A DNA stretch of 64,000 bases from UBA2357 sp002344625 (GTDB lineage: Bacteria > Pseudomonadota > Gammaproteobacteria > Burkholderiales > Rhodocyclaceae). Positions 51,929-60,382 of this stretch are shown here, in pieces; the first letter of the stretch is position 1, and every line of letters begins with the position of its first letter. The position numbers and the translations under genes were made by a program. Below the pieces are notes generated by a model that ran no database searches, had not been told where the DNA came from, and was given only the letters and a program-made list of their open reading frames with translations. The DNA is taken from assembly GCA_937995335.1 (NCBI GenBank), contig CALKIH010000010.1:33013-97012 (forward strand). Direction: 5' to 3'.

Positions 51929-52794
51929 GCCTTGCGGCGACCCTGCCCTTCGCAGCGGGCGAACCCGCCGCCGCGCGTGCCGGGGTCGACGCCCGGTCGC
52001 GCGGCGGCACGCTCAGCATCCGCAACCTGAGCGTTCGATTCGACACCCGGCACGCGGCCGACGCGCGCGGCACGCTCGCCCTCGATGCGGTCAACCTCGA
52101 TCTGCATAGCGGCGACTTCGTGGTTGCACTCGGCGCCTCGGGCTGCGGCAAAACCACCCTGCTCTCCGCGATCGCCGGCTTCCTCACGCCCTCGCGCGGC
52201 GAGATCCGCCTCGACGGCCAGCGGGTGGCGGGGCCCGGCGCCGACCGCGGGGTAGTCTTTCAGAAACATGCCCTCATGCCCTGGCTGAGCGTGCTCGACA
52301 ACGTTGCGTTCGGCCTGCGCATGCGAGGCATGGGCAAGGCCGAGCGTGCCGCGATCGCGCACGAAAAGCTCGCCCAGGTCGGCTTGTCCGCTTTCGCCGG
52401 CCATCCCATCCATCAACTCTCGGGCGGCATGCAGCAGCGCGTGGGCATCGCGCGGGCGCTGGCGTCCAACCCGTCGGTGCTGTTGATGGACGAACCGTTC
52501 GGCGCGCTCGACGCCCTCACCCGCGAACAGATCCAGGAACTGGTGCTCAAGGTGTGGGCGGCCGAACGCAAGATCGTCTTCTTCATCACCCACAGCGTGG
52601 AAGAGGCGCTGTTTCTCGCGACCCGGCTGATCGTGATGACGCCTTCGCCCGGGCGCATCGCGCACGAGTTCACGCTGCCATTCGCGCGACGCTATGTCGA
52701 ATGCGGAAACGCGCGCACGGTAAAGTCCGACCCCGACTTCATCCGCCAGCGCGAACACATCCTCGGTCTGATTCACGCCGATTCGAAATCATGA
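51925..52794 (+). CDS. TauB-type ABC ATP-binding protein
   Basis: 289 aa from a GTG at 51925 that overlaps the TauA-type stop (GTGA). Walker A is GASGCGKTT, the signature LSGGMQQRVGIARAL and Walker B VLLMDEPFGALDALTREQIQ, followed by FFITHSVEEALFLATRLIVMTPSPGRI. About 30 residues precede the ABC domain. It is coupled by overlap to both neighbours. It powers uptake of taurine-like sulfonates. Confidence 0.92.
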   Translation: MSLAATLPFAAGEPAAARAGVDARSRGGTLSIRNLSVRFDTRHAADARGTLALDAVNLDLHSGDFVVALGASGCGKTTLLSAIAGFLTPSRGEIRLDGQRVAGPGADRGVVFQKHALMPWLSVLDNVAFGLRMRGMGKAERAAIAHEKLAQVGLSAFAGHPIHQLSGGMQQRVGIARALASNPSVLLMDEPFGALDALTREQIQELVLKVWAAERKIVFFITHSVEEALFLATRLIVMTPSPGRIAHEFTLPFARRYVECGNARTVKSDPDFIRQREHILGLIHADSKS

Positions 52795-53657
52795 ACGAGA
52801 CCGCCGTACGAACCGGCCGCGCTACGCGCCCCCCGCCTGCGCCCTACCCAGGGCAACTGCCGGCGGCCCGGGCGCATCAGTTTCCGGCCGAGGGGCAAAG
52901 CAAGGCGGTGTCGCTCGCGACGGTGTTCGCCCTGATCCTGCTGTGGTGGGCGTCGACCCGCAACGGCTGGCTTCCGCCACTGGTCCTGCCATCGCCCGCC
53001 GCAATCGGCGATGCGCTCGTGGCGGCTCATCGCGGCGAACTGCAGGGTGGCAAGACGCTGTTCGAGCACTTCATCTGGAGCTTCGGCCGGGTACTGGCGG
53101 GGTTCGCGCTGGCATGCGCCACGGCCATTCCGATCGGCATCCTGATGGGCGTCTCGCGCCTCGCCCGTGGCGTGTTCGACCCGCCGATCGAGTTCTACCG
53201 CCCGCTGCCGCCGCTCGCCTATCTGCCATTGATCGTGATCTGGTTCGGTATCGACGAAACCGCCAAGATCCTGCTGATCTATCTCGCCTGTTTCGCGCCA
53301 CTGGCGGTGTCCGCCCGTGCCGGCGTCCGCTCCGCCCAGTCCGAGCAGATACACGCCGCCCTCTCGATGGGTGCGTCGAACCTGCAGGTGATACGTCACG
53401 TGATCCTGCCCGCGGCGCTGCCCGAGATCCTGACCGGCATGCGCATTGCGATCGGATTCGGCTGGACCACCCTAGTCGCGGCGGAACTGGTTGCCGCCAC
53501 GGTCGGGCTGGGGCAACTGGTGATGAACGCGTCGAACTTTCTACGCACCGACGTGGTGGTGATGGGCATTCTGGTGATCGGCGTCGTCGCCTGGCTGTTC
53601 GACCTGGGCATGCGCCACGTCGAGCGGCGCATGGTGCCCTGGAAAGGCCGGACCTGA
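52791..53657 (+). CDS. TauC-type ABC permease
   Basis: 288 aa. ATG 52791 overlaps the ATPase stop (ATGA). An N-terminal tail of ~45 residues precedes the first helix. The coupling signature is IHAALSMGASNLQVIRHVILPAALPEILTGMRIAIGFGWTTLVAAELVAATVGLGQLVMNAS, and FYRPLPPLAYLPLIVIWFGIDE is the conserved TauC loop. It is the last gene of this operon; no oxygenase follows. Confidence 0.92.
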   Translation: MNETAVRTGRATRPPPAPYPGQLPAARAHQFPAEGQSKAVSLATVFALILLWWASTRNGWLPPLVLPSPAAIGDALVAAHRGELQGGKTLFEHFIWSFGRVLAGFALACATAIPIGILMGVSRLARGVFDPPIEFYRPLPPLAYLPLIVIWFGIDETAKILLIYLACFAPLAVSARAGVRSAQSEQIHAALSMGASNLQVIRHVILPAALPEILTGMRIAIGFGWTTLVAAELVAATVGLGQLVMNASNFLRTDVVVMGILVIGVVAWLFDLGMRHVERRMVPWKGRT

Positions 53658-53886
53658 GCACGCGCGCCGGACGGCCGCCGGCATCTGCGCCCGCCTGGCG
53701 CCTCGCCACAGACCCCGCCCGTTCCACCCCCTACCCCGCCGATGAACAACCCGGCAGCGCGGATTGACGGGGGGCCCCGCCCACGGTCTGCATTCGGTTA
53801 CGATTCATGTGAGCAATGATGTTGTGTCCGACTTAAACTGCGCGACCAAACACCATTGGGCCGCCATGGCCTTGTGCGGAGATCCG

Positions 53887-54384
53887 ATGCACGTATTCAC
53901 CCAAATCGGTTGCGCGGCGGCCTGCACGGCGCTGCTGGCGCTGCCGGCTCACGCGGACGAGCGCCCCTGCAACCGCCGCATCGGGGCAATCGTCATCGAT
54001 GGCGATGTGCACGTTTCACCGAGCGGAACTTGCACCCTCGACGGCACACGGATCGGCGGCAACATCAAGCTCAACGAGTCGGGGTCCTTGATCGCCAGCA
54101 GCGTGCGCGTCGGCGGCAACATCGAAGCGGACGGCACCGCCAACGTGGTCGTGCTGTTCGATTCGAGCATCGACGGCAACGTTCAGGCCAAGCAGGGGGG
54201 ACAGGTACGCATCGAGGGTGTAAGGGTCGGGGGCGACGTTCAGCTGTTCTCGAACTCGGGCGCGATCACCGTGCGTGACAGCCACATCGGCGGGAATCTG
54301 CAATGCAAATCGAACCTGCGCTTCCCGACCGGCAGCGGCAACCAGGTGGGCGGAAACAAGGAAGACCAGTGTTCGCGCCTCTGA
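53887..54384 (+). CDS. Secreted repeat protein of bactofilin/polymer-forming type
   Basis: 165 aa. GCGGAG precedes ATG 53887. A signal peptide ends near residue 21 (LPAHA). The mature protein is short beta-rungs with a repeating hydrophobic-Gly-Gly-Asn motif about every 20-24 residues (IGGNI, VGGNI, IDGNV, VGGDV, IGGNL, VGGNK). This fits a right-handed beta-helix like bactofilins or the DUF3060-like group. Unlike cytoskeletal bactofilins it is exported. Cysteines near both ends could form a disulfide. Function unknown. Confidence 0.7.
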   Translation: MHVFTQIGCAAACTALLALPAHADERPCNRRIGAIVIDGDVHVSPSGTCTLDGTRIGGNIKLNESGSLIASSVRVGGNIEADGTANVVVLFDSSIDGNVQAKQGGQVRIEGVRVGGDVQLFSNSGAITVRDSHIGGNLQCKSNLRFPTGSGNQVGGNKEDQCSRL

Positions 54385-54397
54385 ACGGCCGGACACG

Positions 54398-54436
54398 AAA
54401 AGCGCTCGTCGGGCGCTGCCACCCCCGACGAGCGCT
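54398..54436 (-). terminator. Intrinsic terminator of cysK
   Basis: A perfect 13-bp stem AGCGCTCGTCGGG/CCCGACGAGCGCT with a 10-base loop. On the minus strand it is followed by TTT, giving a four-T run with the last stem base. It lies 25 bp after the cysK stop. It may also stop the plus-strand repeat-protein transcript. Confidence 0.75.
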
Positions 54437-54460
54437 ATGGGTCCAAGCCGCCACTGCGGA

Positions 54461-55441
54461 TCAGCTGGCCGGCAGGCCCGCCGCGTCGAAGATCCCTTCG
54501 AACAGCACCGAACTCAGATAGCGCTCGCCCGAATCGGGCAACACCACAACGATCGTCTTGCCCGCGTTTTCCGGCCTGTGCGCAATCCGCACCGCGACGG
54601 CAGCCGCGGCGCCGCACGAGATGCCGGCAAGAATCCCTTCCTCGCGGGCAAGGCGGCGGGCAAACAGCACCGCATCTTCGTTACTGACTGTTTCAACTGC
54701 ATCGACGAGCGACAGATCGAGCACCTGCGGCACGAACCCGGCGCCGATACCCTGGATCTTGTGGGGCGCCGGCTTGGCCGGCTCACCCGCAAGCGTCTGG
54801 CTGATGACCGGACTCGCCGCCGGCTCGACCGCGACCGACTGGACCGCCTTGCCGCGTACGTTCTTGAAATAGCGCGTCACGCCGGTGATGGTGCCCCCCG
54901 TGCCGACCCCCGACACGAAAATATCGACGTTGCCGTCGGTATCGTTCCAGATCTCGGGACCGGTCGTCTCTTCGTGAATGGCCGGGTTGGCCGGGTTCTT
55001 GAATTGCTGCAGCAACACGTAGCGCCCCGGGTCGGACGCCGCGATTTCCTCCGCCTTCGCGATCGCGCCGCTCATGCCTTTGGCACCCTCGGTCAACACC
55101 AGCTTCGCGCCATAGGCGACCAGCAGCTTGCGCCGCTCGACGCTCATGGTTTCGGGCATCGTCAGCGTGAGTGGAATGCCGCGGGCCGCTGCGACGAATG
55201 CCAGCGCAATCCCCGTGTTGCCGCTGGTGGGCTCGACCAGTTCCTTGCCCGGTCCGAGCAGACCGCGTTTCTCGGCATCCCAGATCAGCGCCGCGCCGAT
55301 TCGGCATTTGACCGAATAGGCCGGATTGCGCCCTTCGATCTTGGCCAGTACGGTGGCAGCGGCGCCGTCGGTGACGCGGTTCAGGCGCACCAACGGCGTC
55401 TTGCCGATGGATTCGGCGTTATCGGTATACCAATTGGACAT
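54461..55441 (-). CDS. cysK: Cysteine synthase A (O-acetylserine sulfhydrylase)
   Basis: 326 aa PLP enzyme. The PLP lysine is K45 in NPAYSVKCRIG, as in CysK. The substrate loop is EPTSGNTGIALAF, the phosphate loop GVGTGGTITGV, and SGISCGAAAA is near the C-terminus. It joins sulfide to O-acetylserine made by the EpsC-type enzyme at 49603. It is upstream on the same strand of an intrinsic terminator and downstream of a rhodanese gene, probably one transcript. Confidence 0.95.
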   Translation of the reverse strand: MSNWYTDNAESIGKTPLVRLNRVTDGAAATVLAKIEGRNPAYSVKCRIGAALIWDAEKRGLLGPGKELVEPTSGNTGIALAFVAAARGIPLTLTMPETMSVERRKLLVAYGAKLVLTEGAKGMSGAIAKAEEIAASDPGRYVLLQQFKNPANPAIHEETTGPEIWNDTDGNVDIFVSGVGTGGTITGVTRYFKNVRGKAVQSVAVEPAASPVISQTLAGEPAKPAPHKIQGIGAGFVPQVLDLSLVDAVETVSNEDAVLFARRLAREEGILAGISCGAAAAVAVRIAHRPENAGKTIVVVLPDSGERYLSSVLFEGIFDAAGLPAS

Positions 55442-55483
55442 TCAGTTCTCCCGGAAAAATGGTCCTGATCTTCGCCCGCGCGA

Positions 55484-55996
55484 TCAGTCCTGCACCCAGG
55501 GCAGACCGCGCTGGCGCCAGCCGTTCTTGCCGCCGCGCTGGCTGCTGCCGTTCAGATCGCCCTCGAAGCCTTCGAGAATGTTGAACACCTGCGTGAAACC
55601 CGCCTGCTTGGCCGCGGTGGCGGCCGCAACGGAGCGCTTGCCGCTGCGACACAGTAGCAGCACCGGCTCGTCCTTGCCAACCAGCGCTGCCAGCTCTTCG
55701 ATGAATCTGGGGTTGCGTTCCATCTTGGGTCCGAGCTGCCAGGCCACATGCAGGCTGTCTTCCACATGCCCGACAAACTTGAGCTCTTCGGCCGTACGCA
55801 CATCGACGATACGCGCTTCACCGCCCGAAAACAGGGCCCACGCATCTTCGGTCGCAACGCTGCCCGCATAGGCAAGACGCTCGGCGAGCGCGCGCTCACG
55901 CGCCCGGGCCAGAACCGGATGGATCACAGCCGGCTGCGTGCCGACATATTCCGGACGCGTTGAGGAAGAAACGGCTTGAGCAACGGCAACTGACAT
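55484..55996 (-). CDS. Rhodanese-like sulfurtransferase
   Basis: 170 aa with one rhodanese domain. The active-site loop is LLLCRSGKRSVAA with the catalytic cysteine about 117 residues in, preceded by ARIVDVRTAEELKFVGHVEDSLHV. A ~45-residue N-terminal tail precedes the domain. It carries sulfane sulfur as a cysteine persulfide and could receive sulfur from thiosulfate or a desulfurase. Its gene ends 42 bp before cysK on the same strand, suggesting joint control. ATG 55996 is chosen; the frame also reaches 56050. Confidence 0.88.
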   Translation of the reverse strand: MSVAVAQAVSSSTRPEYVGTQPAVIHPVLARARERALAERLAYAGSVATEDAWALFSGGEARIVDVRTAEELKFVGHVEDSLHVAWQLGPKMERNPRFIEELAALVGKDEPVLLLCRSGKRSVAAATAAKQAGFTQVFNILEGFEGDLNGSSQRGGKNGWRQRGLPWVQD

Positions 55997-56141
55997 GGCG
56001 GATCTCCGGATCGTTATGATTGGACGGCATGGGATGCCCCACGGCGACATCGAACCTTAGCGCGCACACCTACCCCGTCAAACAAAGAAAAGCTAACAAG
56101 CTCAGCAGTGAAAATGCATTTGCGCCACCCCCAGATCCGGG

Positions 56142-56747
56142 TCAGACCGTCGATGCCGCGCTGACGGGCACCTTGCGCTTCGCGCCGATCTGCCAGGCGT
56201 TGCCCGCCGTCGCCGCACCGGTCGCCCCCCGCGCGTCGGCCCGGACCAGTGATTCGTAGAGTTCGAAACCCTCGGGCCACGGTCCGAAGCCGGCGTCGAC
56301 GTTGATATGCCCCTTGGCACCGACATTCACGAATCGGCTCGCCCAGCGGCCGGCCCAGTAGCGCGCGGTTGCCAGGGTCACCCACGGGTCGTTGCTGCTG
56401 GCCACCACGACGCTGGGAAACCCCAGGTGCCGCACCGGCAACGAAGCGCTGACCCCGAACTTGCGCGGATCGGCCGGCGCCACCAGCAACGCGGCCGCAA
56501 TGCGGTCGCGGCGCTGGGTCGCCGCAGCGACCGATGCCAGGCACCCGAAGCTGTGCGCCACCAGCACGATGCGCCCAGTGGCCGCATCGATGCGCTCGAG
56601 CACGCGCCGCGACCACGCCGGAAGCTCGGCACGTGTCCAGTCGTCCTGCTCGACCCGGCACGCGTCGGGAAGCAGGGTCTGGAACCAGGTTTGCCAATGC
56701 GCATCCCCGCTGCCGTTCAGGCCGGGAACGATGAGGGTGGTGTTCAT
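56142..56747 (-). CDS. RBBP9/YdeN-family serine hydrolase
   Basis: 201 aa alpha/beta hydrolase of the small DUF1749/RBBP9 group. It starts TTLIVPGLNGSGDAHWQTWFQ, the nucleophile serine lies in VLVAHSFGCLAS, and a late histidine is in GAKGHINVDAGFGPWPEG. The substrate is unknown; ester or thioester hydrolysis is possible. It has the same orientation as the rhodanese and cysK genes, 145 bp upstream of the rhodanese start. Confidence 0.85.
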   Translation of the reverse strand: MNTTLIVPGLNGSGDAHWQTWFQTLLPDACRVEQDDWTRAELPAWSRRVLERIDAATGRIVLVAHSFGCLASVAAATQRRDRIAAALLVAPADPRKFGVSASLPVRHLGFPSVVVASSNDPWVTLATARYWAGRWASRFVNVGAKGHINVDAGFGPWPEGFELYESLVRADARGATGAATAGNAWQIGAKRKVPVSAASTV

Positions 56748-56998
56748 TCTGAGATCCGCGATGTCGATGAAATATGGCTGCGATTATCGTCGCGCCCGGC
56801 CGCGACGACGAACAAAGCAATTCTGCATTGCATTTCGGAGCGGAGCCCGCGATGCGCCGCACCCGACCCGCCGAAGGCACCGGCGTTTTCGCAATGCCTG
56901 CGAACGAATGCATTTTTTGCTGGTTTGGCGTACCTGCCCGAATGGCTAGAATCGCGGCTCGGTATTGCATGTCGAAATCATGAAAAAATGGAGGAGAA

Positions 56999-57802
56999 AT
57001 GGGCGATAAGGGACGAGGGGGGCGCCTGGACTGGCTTCCGCTCGCATGGAAGCCCGGACTGTCGTTGCGCCGGCACGCCGATGGCAGGGTCATCGGGCGC
57101 TTTCTCAGTGCTCACTTGACCAGCCTGTATCAACCGATCATCGAAATCGCGAGCGATCGCGTCATCGGCAGCGAGGCGTTCGTACGCTGCCACAACGCCG
57201 ATGAGGTAGGCCTCTCGCCCTGGAATCTGTTTTCGCTCGTCGCGGACGACGATACCCTGGTCGGGCTCGACCGGCTCTGCCGCACCCTGCATGTGCTGAA
57301 CAACCCCGAGCCGATCGAGCACGATGCCCTGCTCTTCCTGAACGTGCACGGCCGCCTGCTGCCGGCTGTGGCGGAGGATCACGGGCACGCGTTCAGGCGC
57401 GTACTGATGGCGCTCGACCGTCCGAGCGCCAACATCGTCATCGAAACGCCCACGGCGGCCTGCGCCGATCCGAAACTGCTCGCCTTCGTACTGTCGAACT
57501 ATCGCCTGAACGGCTTCAAGGTCGGCGCCAACGTCGCTTCGGCCCGCGACCTCGAATCCGTATTGCGGGAGGTCCGGCCCAACTTCGTAAAGATCGATTC
57601 GCGCACCTTTTCCAAGACCGACGAGGCGCACAACTTCGTTGCGTTGGCCGCCGCGGAAGGCGTCCGCACGATCTTCACCCGCGTCGAACAGCAGGATTTC
57701 ATTCTCGGCATGTGCGACGCGCCGGGCGTCTGGCTTCAGGGCCATGCGGTCGCCGAAACGTTCGGACCGTCCAGCACTGTTGCCGTCCAGGCGCATGGTT
57801 GA
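56999..57802 (+). CDS. Degenerate EAL-domain protein
   Basis: 267 aa, a single EAL-like fold without GGDEF or sensor domain. The first motif is GSEAFVR (E and R kept); LNVHG (N), IVIETPT (E), FVKIDSR (K) and the terminal QGHAVAE (Q) are recognisable. But the metal-binding DDFG motif is replaced by GANV, so phosphodiesterase activity on c-di-GMP is unlikely. It may bind c-di-GMP or act through protein contacts. It precedes the sulfate-binding protein by 109 bp on the same strand, so a regulatory role in sulfate uptake is possible (inference). Confidence 0.8.
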   Translation: MGDKGRGGRLDWLPLAWKPGLSLRRHADGRVIGRFLSAHLTSLYQPIIEIASDRVIGSEAFVRCHNADEVGLSPWNLFSLVADDDTLVGLDRLCRTLHVLNNPEPIEHDALLFLNVHGRLLPAVAEDHGHAFRRVLMALDRPSANIVIETPTAACADPKLLAFVLSNYRLNGFKVGANVASARDLESVLREVRPNFVKIDSRTFSKTDEAHNFVALAAAEGVRTIFTRVEQQDFILGMCDAPGVWLQGHAVAETFGPSSTVAVQAHG

Positions 57803-57852
57803 GTGAGCGCACGAACGCAACAAAACTGCTAAGCAGCTCAGTTAATCTCGTT

Positions 57853-57880
57853 TTGTGTTCTATAGAACCTGTTCTTTAAT
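57853..57880 (+). promoter_or_regulatory. Candidate sigma70 promoter and palindrome before the sulfate-binding protein gene
   Basis: TTGTGT, a 16-bp spacer and TTTAAT resemble -35/-10 elements in an AT-rich gap. The perfect 12-bp palindrome GTTCTATAGAAC (57857-57868) lies between the two elements and could be an operator. It is 32 bp before the start codon of the sulfate-binding protein gene. Confidence 0.4.
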
Positions 57881-57911
57881 AGCTCACCGTTATTTGAACA
57901 GGAGACTCACC

Positions 57912-58919
57912 ATGAAACATGCATTCCGCGCCAAGTCGCTCTTCGCAGGCCTCTTCCTCGGCTTCGCCGCCCTCACCACTGCCCATGCCCAAACGACGCT
58001 GCTGAACGTCTCCTACGACCCGACCCGCGAGCTCTATCAGGAATTCAACCCGGTGTTCATCAAGCACTGGGAAGCCAAGACGGGTGAAAAACTCACGATT
58101 CAGCAATCTCACGGCGGCGCGGGCAAGCAGGCGCGGTCGGTGATCGACGGGCTCGAAGCCGATGTGGTCACACTGGCGCTCGCCTACGATATCGACGCGA
58201 TTGCCGCACACGGCCTCCTCGACACCAACTGGCAGGCGCGCCTGCCGCACAACAGTTCGCCTTACACGTCGACCATCGTGTTTCTGGTGCGCAAGGGCAA
58301 CCCCAAAGCCATCAAGGACTGGGGCGATCTGATCAAGGAAGGCGTAAGCGTGATCACGCCCAACCCGAAGACCTCGGGCGGCGCCCGCTGGAACTACCTC
58401 GCGGGCTGGGCCTGGGCGGCGCAGGAATTCGGCGGTGACGAAGCCAAGGTGCGCGGCTACATCACCAGCCTGTTCAAGAACGTGGCGGTGCTCGATTCCG
58501 GCGCACGCGGATCGACCACGACCTTTGTCCAACGCGGCATCGGCGACGTGTTCCTGTCGTGGGAGAACGAAGCCTTCCTCGCACTCAAGGAGTTCGGCGC
58601 AGACAAATTCGAGATCGTCGTACCGTCCCTTTCGATTCTGGCCGAACCGCCGGTCACCGTGGTCGACAAGATCGTCGACAAGAAAGGCACCCGTGCAGTG
58701 GCGACCGCCTACCTCGAGTTCTTGTATTCAAAAGAAGGACAGGAACTGGCCGGCAAGCACTTCTATCGCCCCACCGATCCCGACGTCGCCGCCAAGTTCA
58801 AGGATCAGTTCGTTGATGTCAAGCTGGTGAACATCAACGATCTCGGCGGCTGGCAGGCGGCCCAGAAGAAACACTTCTCGGACGGCGGCGTGTTCGACCA
58901 GATCTACACCGTCAAGTAA
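57912..58919 (+). CDS. sbp: Sulfate ABC transporter substrate-binding protein
   Basis: 335 aa. AGGAG precedes ATG 57912. A signal peptide ends near residue 26 (TTAHAQ). The Sbp/CysP signature is clear: LLNVSYDPTRELYQEFNPVFIKHWEAKTG, QSHGGAGKQARSVIDGLEADVVTLALAYDIDAIA, PKTSGGARWNYLAGWAWA and LDSGARGSTTTF. It binds sulfate (and thiosulfate for CysP) in the periplasm. The permease and ATPase genes cysTWA are not in the window, so they must be elsewhere. Confidence 0.95.
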   Translation: MKHAFRAKSLFAGLFLGFAALTTAHAQTTLLNVSYDPTRELYQEFNPVFIKHWEAKTGEKLTIQQSHGGAGKQARSVIDGLEADVVTLALAYDIDAIAAHGLLDTNWQARLPHNSSPYTSTIVFLVRKGNPKAIKDWGDLIKEGVSVITPNPKTSGGARWNYLAGWAWAAQEFGGDEAKVRGYITSLFKNVAVLDSGARGSTTTFVQRGIGDVFLSWENEAFLALKEFGADKFEIVVPSLSILAEPPVTVVDKIVDKKGTRAVATAYLEFLYSKEGQELAGKHFYRPTDPDVAAKFKDQFVDVKLVNINDLGGWQAAQKKHFSDGGVFDQIYTVK

Positions 58920-58927
58920 GCCCGGCA

Positions 58928-58956
58928 CCGCGGGCCGGGTCGAACCCGGCTCGCGG
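58928..58956. terminator. Strong hairpin between convergent genes
   Basis: CCGCG-g-GCCGGGT/ACCCGGC-t-CGCGG, 12 pairs with one mismatch and a 3-base loop CGA, starts 8 bp after the sulfate-binding protein gene. No T-tract follows on either strand, so termination efficiency is uncertain. It also faces the 3' end of the convergent membrane-protein gene. Confidence 0.5.
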
Positions 58957-58976
58957 CATGGCTTCACCCAGGGCAC

Positions 58977-59459
58977 TCAAAAGTAGGCGAGCAGGCGCCC
59001 CAGCACCATCACCGCGAACCAGATCAGCAGCGAGGCAAGGGCCTGCAGGCGGCCGAGCACTGACGGCCGCTCATCCCAAGTACCCAGGCGTGACGACCAC
59101 CAATACCGAAAACAAAGCGCGTTGCCGACCCCCAATACGATCAGCAACACCTTCACCTGCATCAATGGACTCGCCGCCAGCGGCGCACCGTCCGCCACGA
59201 ACTGGCAAAAACCGCTCACGAGCAGAATCAGCAATCCCCCGATCGCAACCGGTGTGAGTCTGGCCGACAGCGCCGGCAGATCGAATTCACGCGCCAGGCC
59301 CAACAAGCGCAGATCGAGCAACAGCATACTGCCCAGCAACATCACCAAACCGAGCAGATGCAACACGTTGACCACCGGATAGAGCCACGCCGAGCCGCGC
59401 ATCTGCATGCCGAGCGTCGAGGCCTCGAGCCAGCCGGCCCATTCGAGCAGGAACTCCAC
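58977..59459 (-). CDS. Four-helix membrane protein (DUF6644-like)
   Basis: 160 aa with four transmembrane helices: VVNVLHLLGLVMLLGSMLLLDLRLLGL, TPVAIGGLLILLVSGFCQFVA, VKVLLIVLGVGNALCF and ALASLLIWFAVMVLGRLLAYF. The starting block MEFLLEWAGWLEASTLGMQMRGSAWLYPVVNVLHLLG is typical of a small family often next to DUF6152 proteins, as here (9 bp apart). A histidine in the first helix could bind haem, but this is speculative. Function unknown. Confidence 0.7.
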   Translation of the reverse strand: MEFLLEWAGWLEASTLGMQMRGSAWLYPVVNVLHLLGLVMLLGSMLLLDLRLLGLAREFDLPALSARLTPVAIGGLLILLVSGFCQFVADGAPLAASPLMQVKVLLIVLGVGNALCFRYWWSSRLGTWDERPSVLGRLQALASLLIWFAVMVLGRLLAYF

Positions 59460-59468
59460 CGGGCCGGG

Positions 59469-59825
59469 CTAGCGCAGTTCTATGGTGCGACCGTCGACGA
59501 TGATGCGCTCGGCGCGAATCTCGGCCGTGCCGTCCTTGCGCGGATAACCGACGATGGTCACGGTCTTGCCTTCCACCAGATCGCTTTCGGGCAGCCCGCG
59601 CGCCTGCAGGCGACCGACGGGGGCCAGCACGACCTCCCAGGTCTTGCCCGCGTGCTCGATGCGCAGATCGGCATGCGGATTACGGTAATTGACCACCTTT
59701 ATAGGCACTTCCAGCGTCAGCGCCTGGCCAGCATCATATGCGCTCCAACCATGATGAGCATGGGCTTGCCCGGTAAAGGCGATGAAGACGAGGCTGCAGA
59801 AAACCACGGCAAGGTGTTTGGACAT
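59469..59825 (-). CDS. DUF6152-like small periplasmic protein
   Basis: 118 aa. A signal peptide ends at AHA near residue 24, and the mature N-terminus starts HHGWSAYD, typical of DUF6152. The rest is a small beta domain (LTLEVPIKVVNYRNPHADLRIEHAGKTWEVVLAPVGRL). ATG 59825 is chosen because AGGAG is six bases upstream of it and directly abuts the ATG at 59831. The N-terminal His-His could bind a metal such as copper (inference). It is co-transcribed with the membrane protein gene downstream. Confidence 0.78.
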   Translation of the reverse strand: MSKHLAVVFCSLVFIAFTGQAHAHHGWSAYDAGQALTLEVPIKVVNYRNPHADLRIEHAGKTWEVVLAPVGRLQARGLPESDLVEGKTVTIVGYPRKDGTAEIRAERIIVDGRTIELR

Positions 59826-60085
59826 GATCATCTCCTGATGTGATCCGGGTCGGACGACGCCGCGTCGCAGCCGGCGCCCGGAGGTTCGAAACACGGATTT
59901 GAAACGAAACGGGCGCATCGGTTCAATCGGATTGCGGCCCCCTCCCGCCTCGTCAATCCGCCCGGGACAGGGTCGCCAACGGGACTCCGGTGGCGGATAA
60001 TCGAGGTCGACGTTCCCGCCTGGACCAGCGAGACCATGCGGCCCCATCTGCGTTCGTCCGCTTCCTCTGCATGCGAGGTTACGCC

Positions 60086-60367
60086 ATGAGCCACAAGCAA
60101 CGCACCGTCCTCGAATCGGTTTTTCACGAACCGATCAAGAACAACATCCAGTGGCGCGATGTCGAATCGCTGCTTCACCACCTCGGCGCCACCGTGGAGG
60201 CCGCCCACGGTGCGCGATTCCGCGTACTGTTGAACGGCCGGGAACTCATGCTTCACCACCCTCACCACAGCAACGAATTCACCCGCCCGGCAGTCAAGCA
60301 GTTGCGCGAATTTCTCGCGGGCGCGGGCGTAACGCCTTCACTCTACGACGCCCGCCAGCAACAATGA
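60086..60367 (+). CDS. HicA-like small protein without partner antitoxin
   Basis: 93 aa, HicA/dsRBD-like: VFHEPIKNNIQWRDVESLLHHLGATVEAAHGARFRVLLNGRELMLHHPH and AVKQLREFLAGAGV. The conserved GSHH-type catalytic histidine of HicA toxins is replaced by GARF, and no HicB gene follows; the next gene is on the other strand. It is probably an RNA-binding or inactive homologue rather than a toxin. GAGG precedes ATG 60086. Confidence 0.7.
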   Translation: MSHKQRTVLESVFHEPIKNNIQWRDVESLLHHLGATVEAAHGARFRVLLNGRELMLHHPHHSNEFTRPAVKQLREFLAGAGVTPSLYDARQQQ

Positions 60368-60382
60368 ACGCCGGCACGGGCA

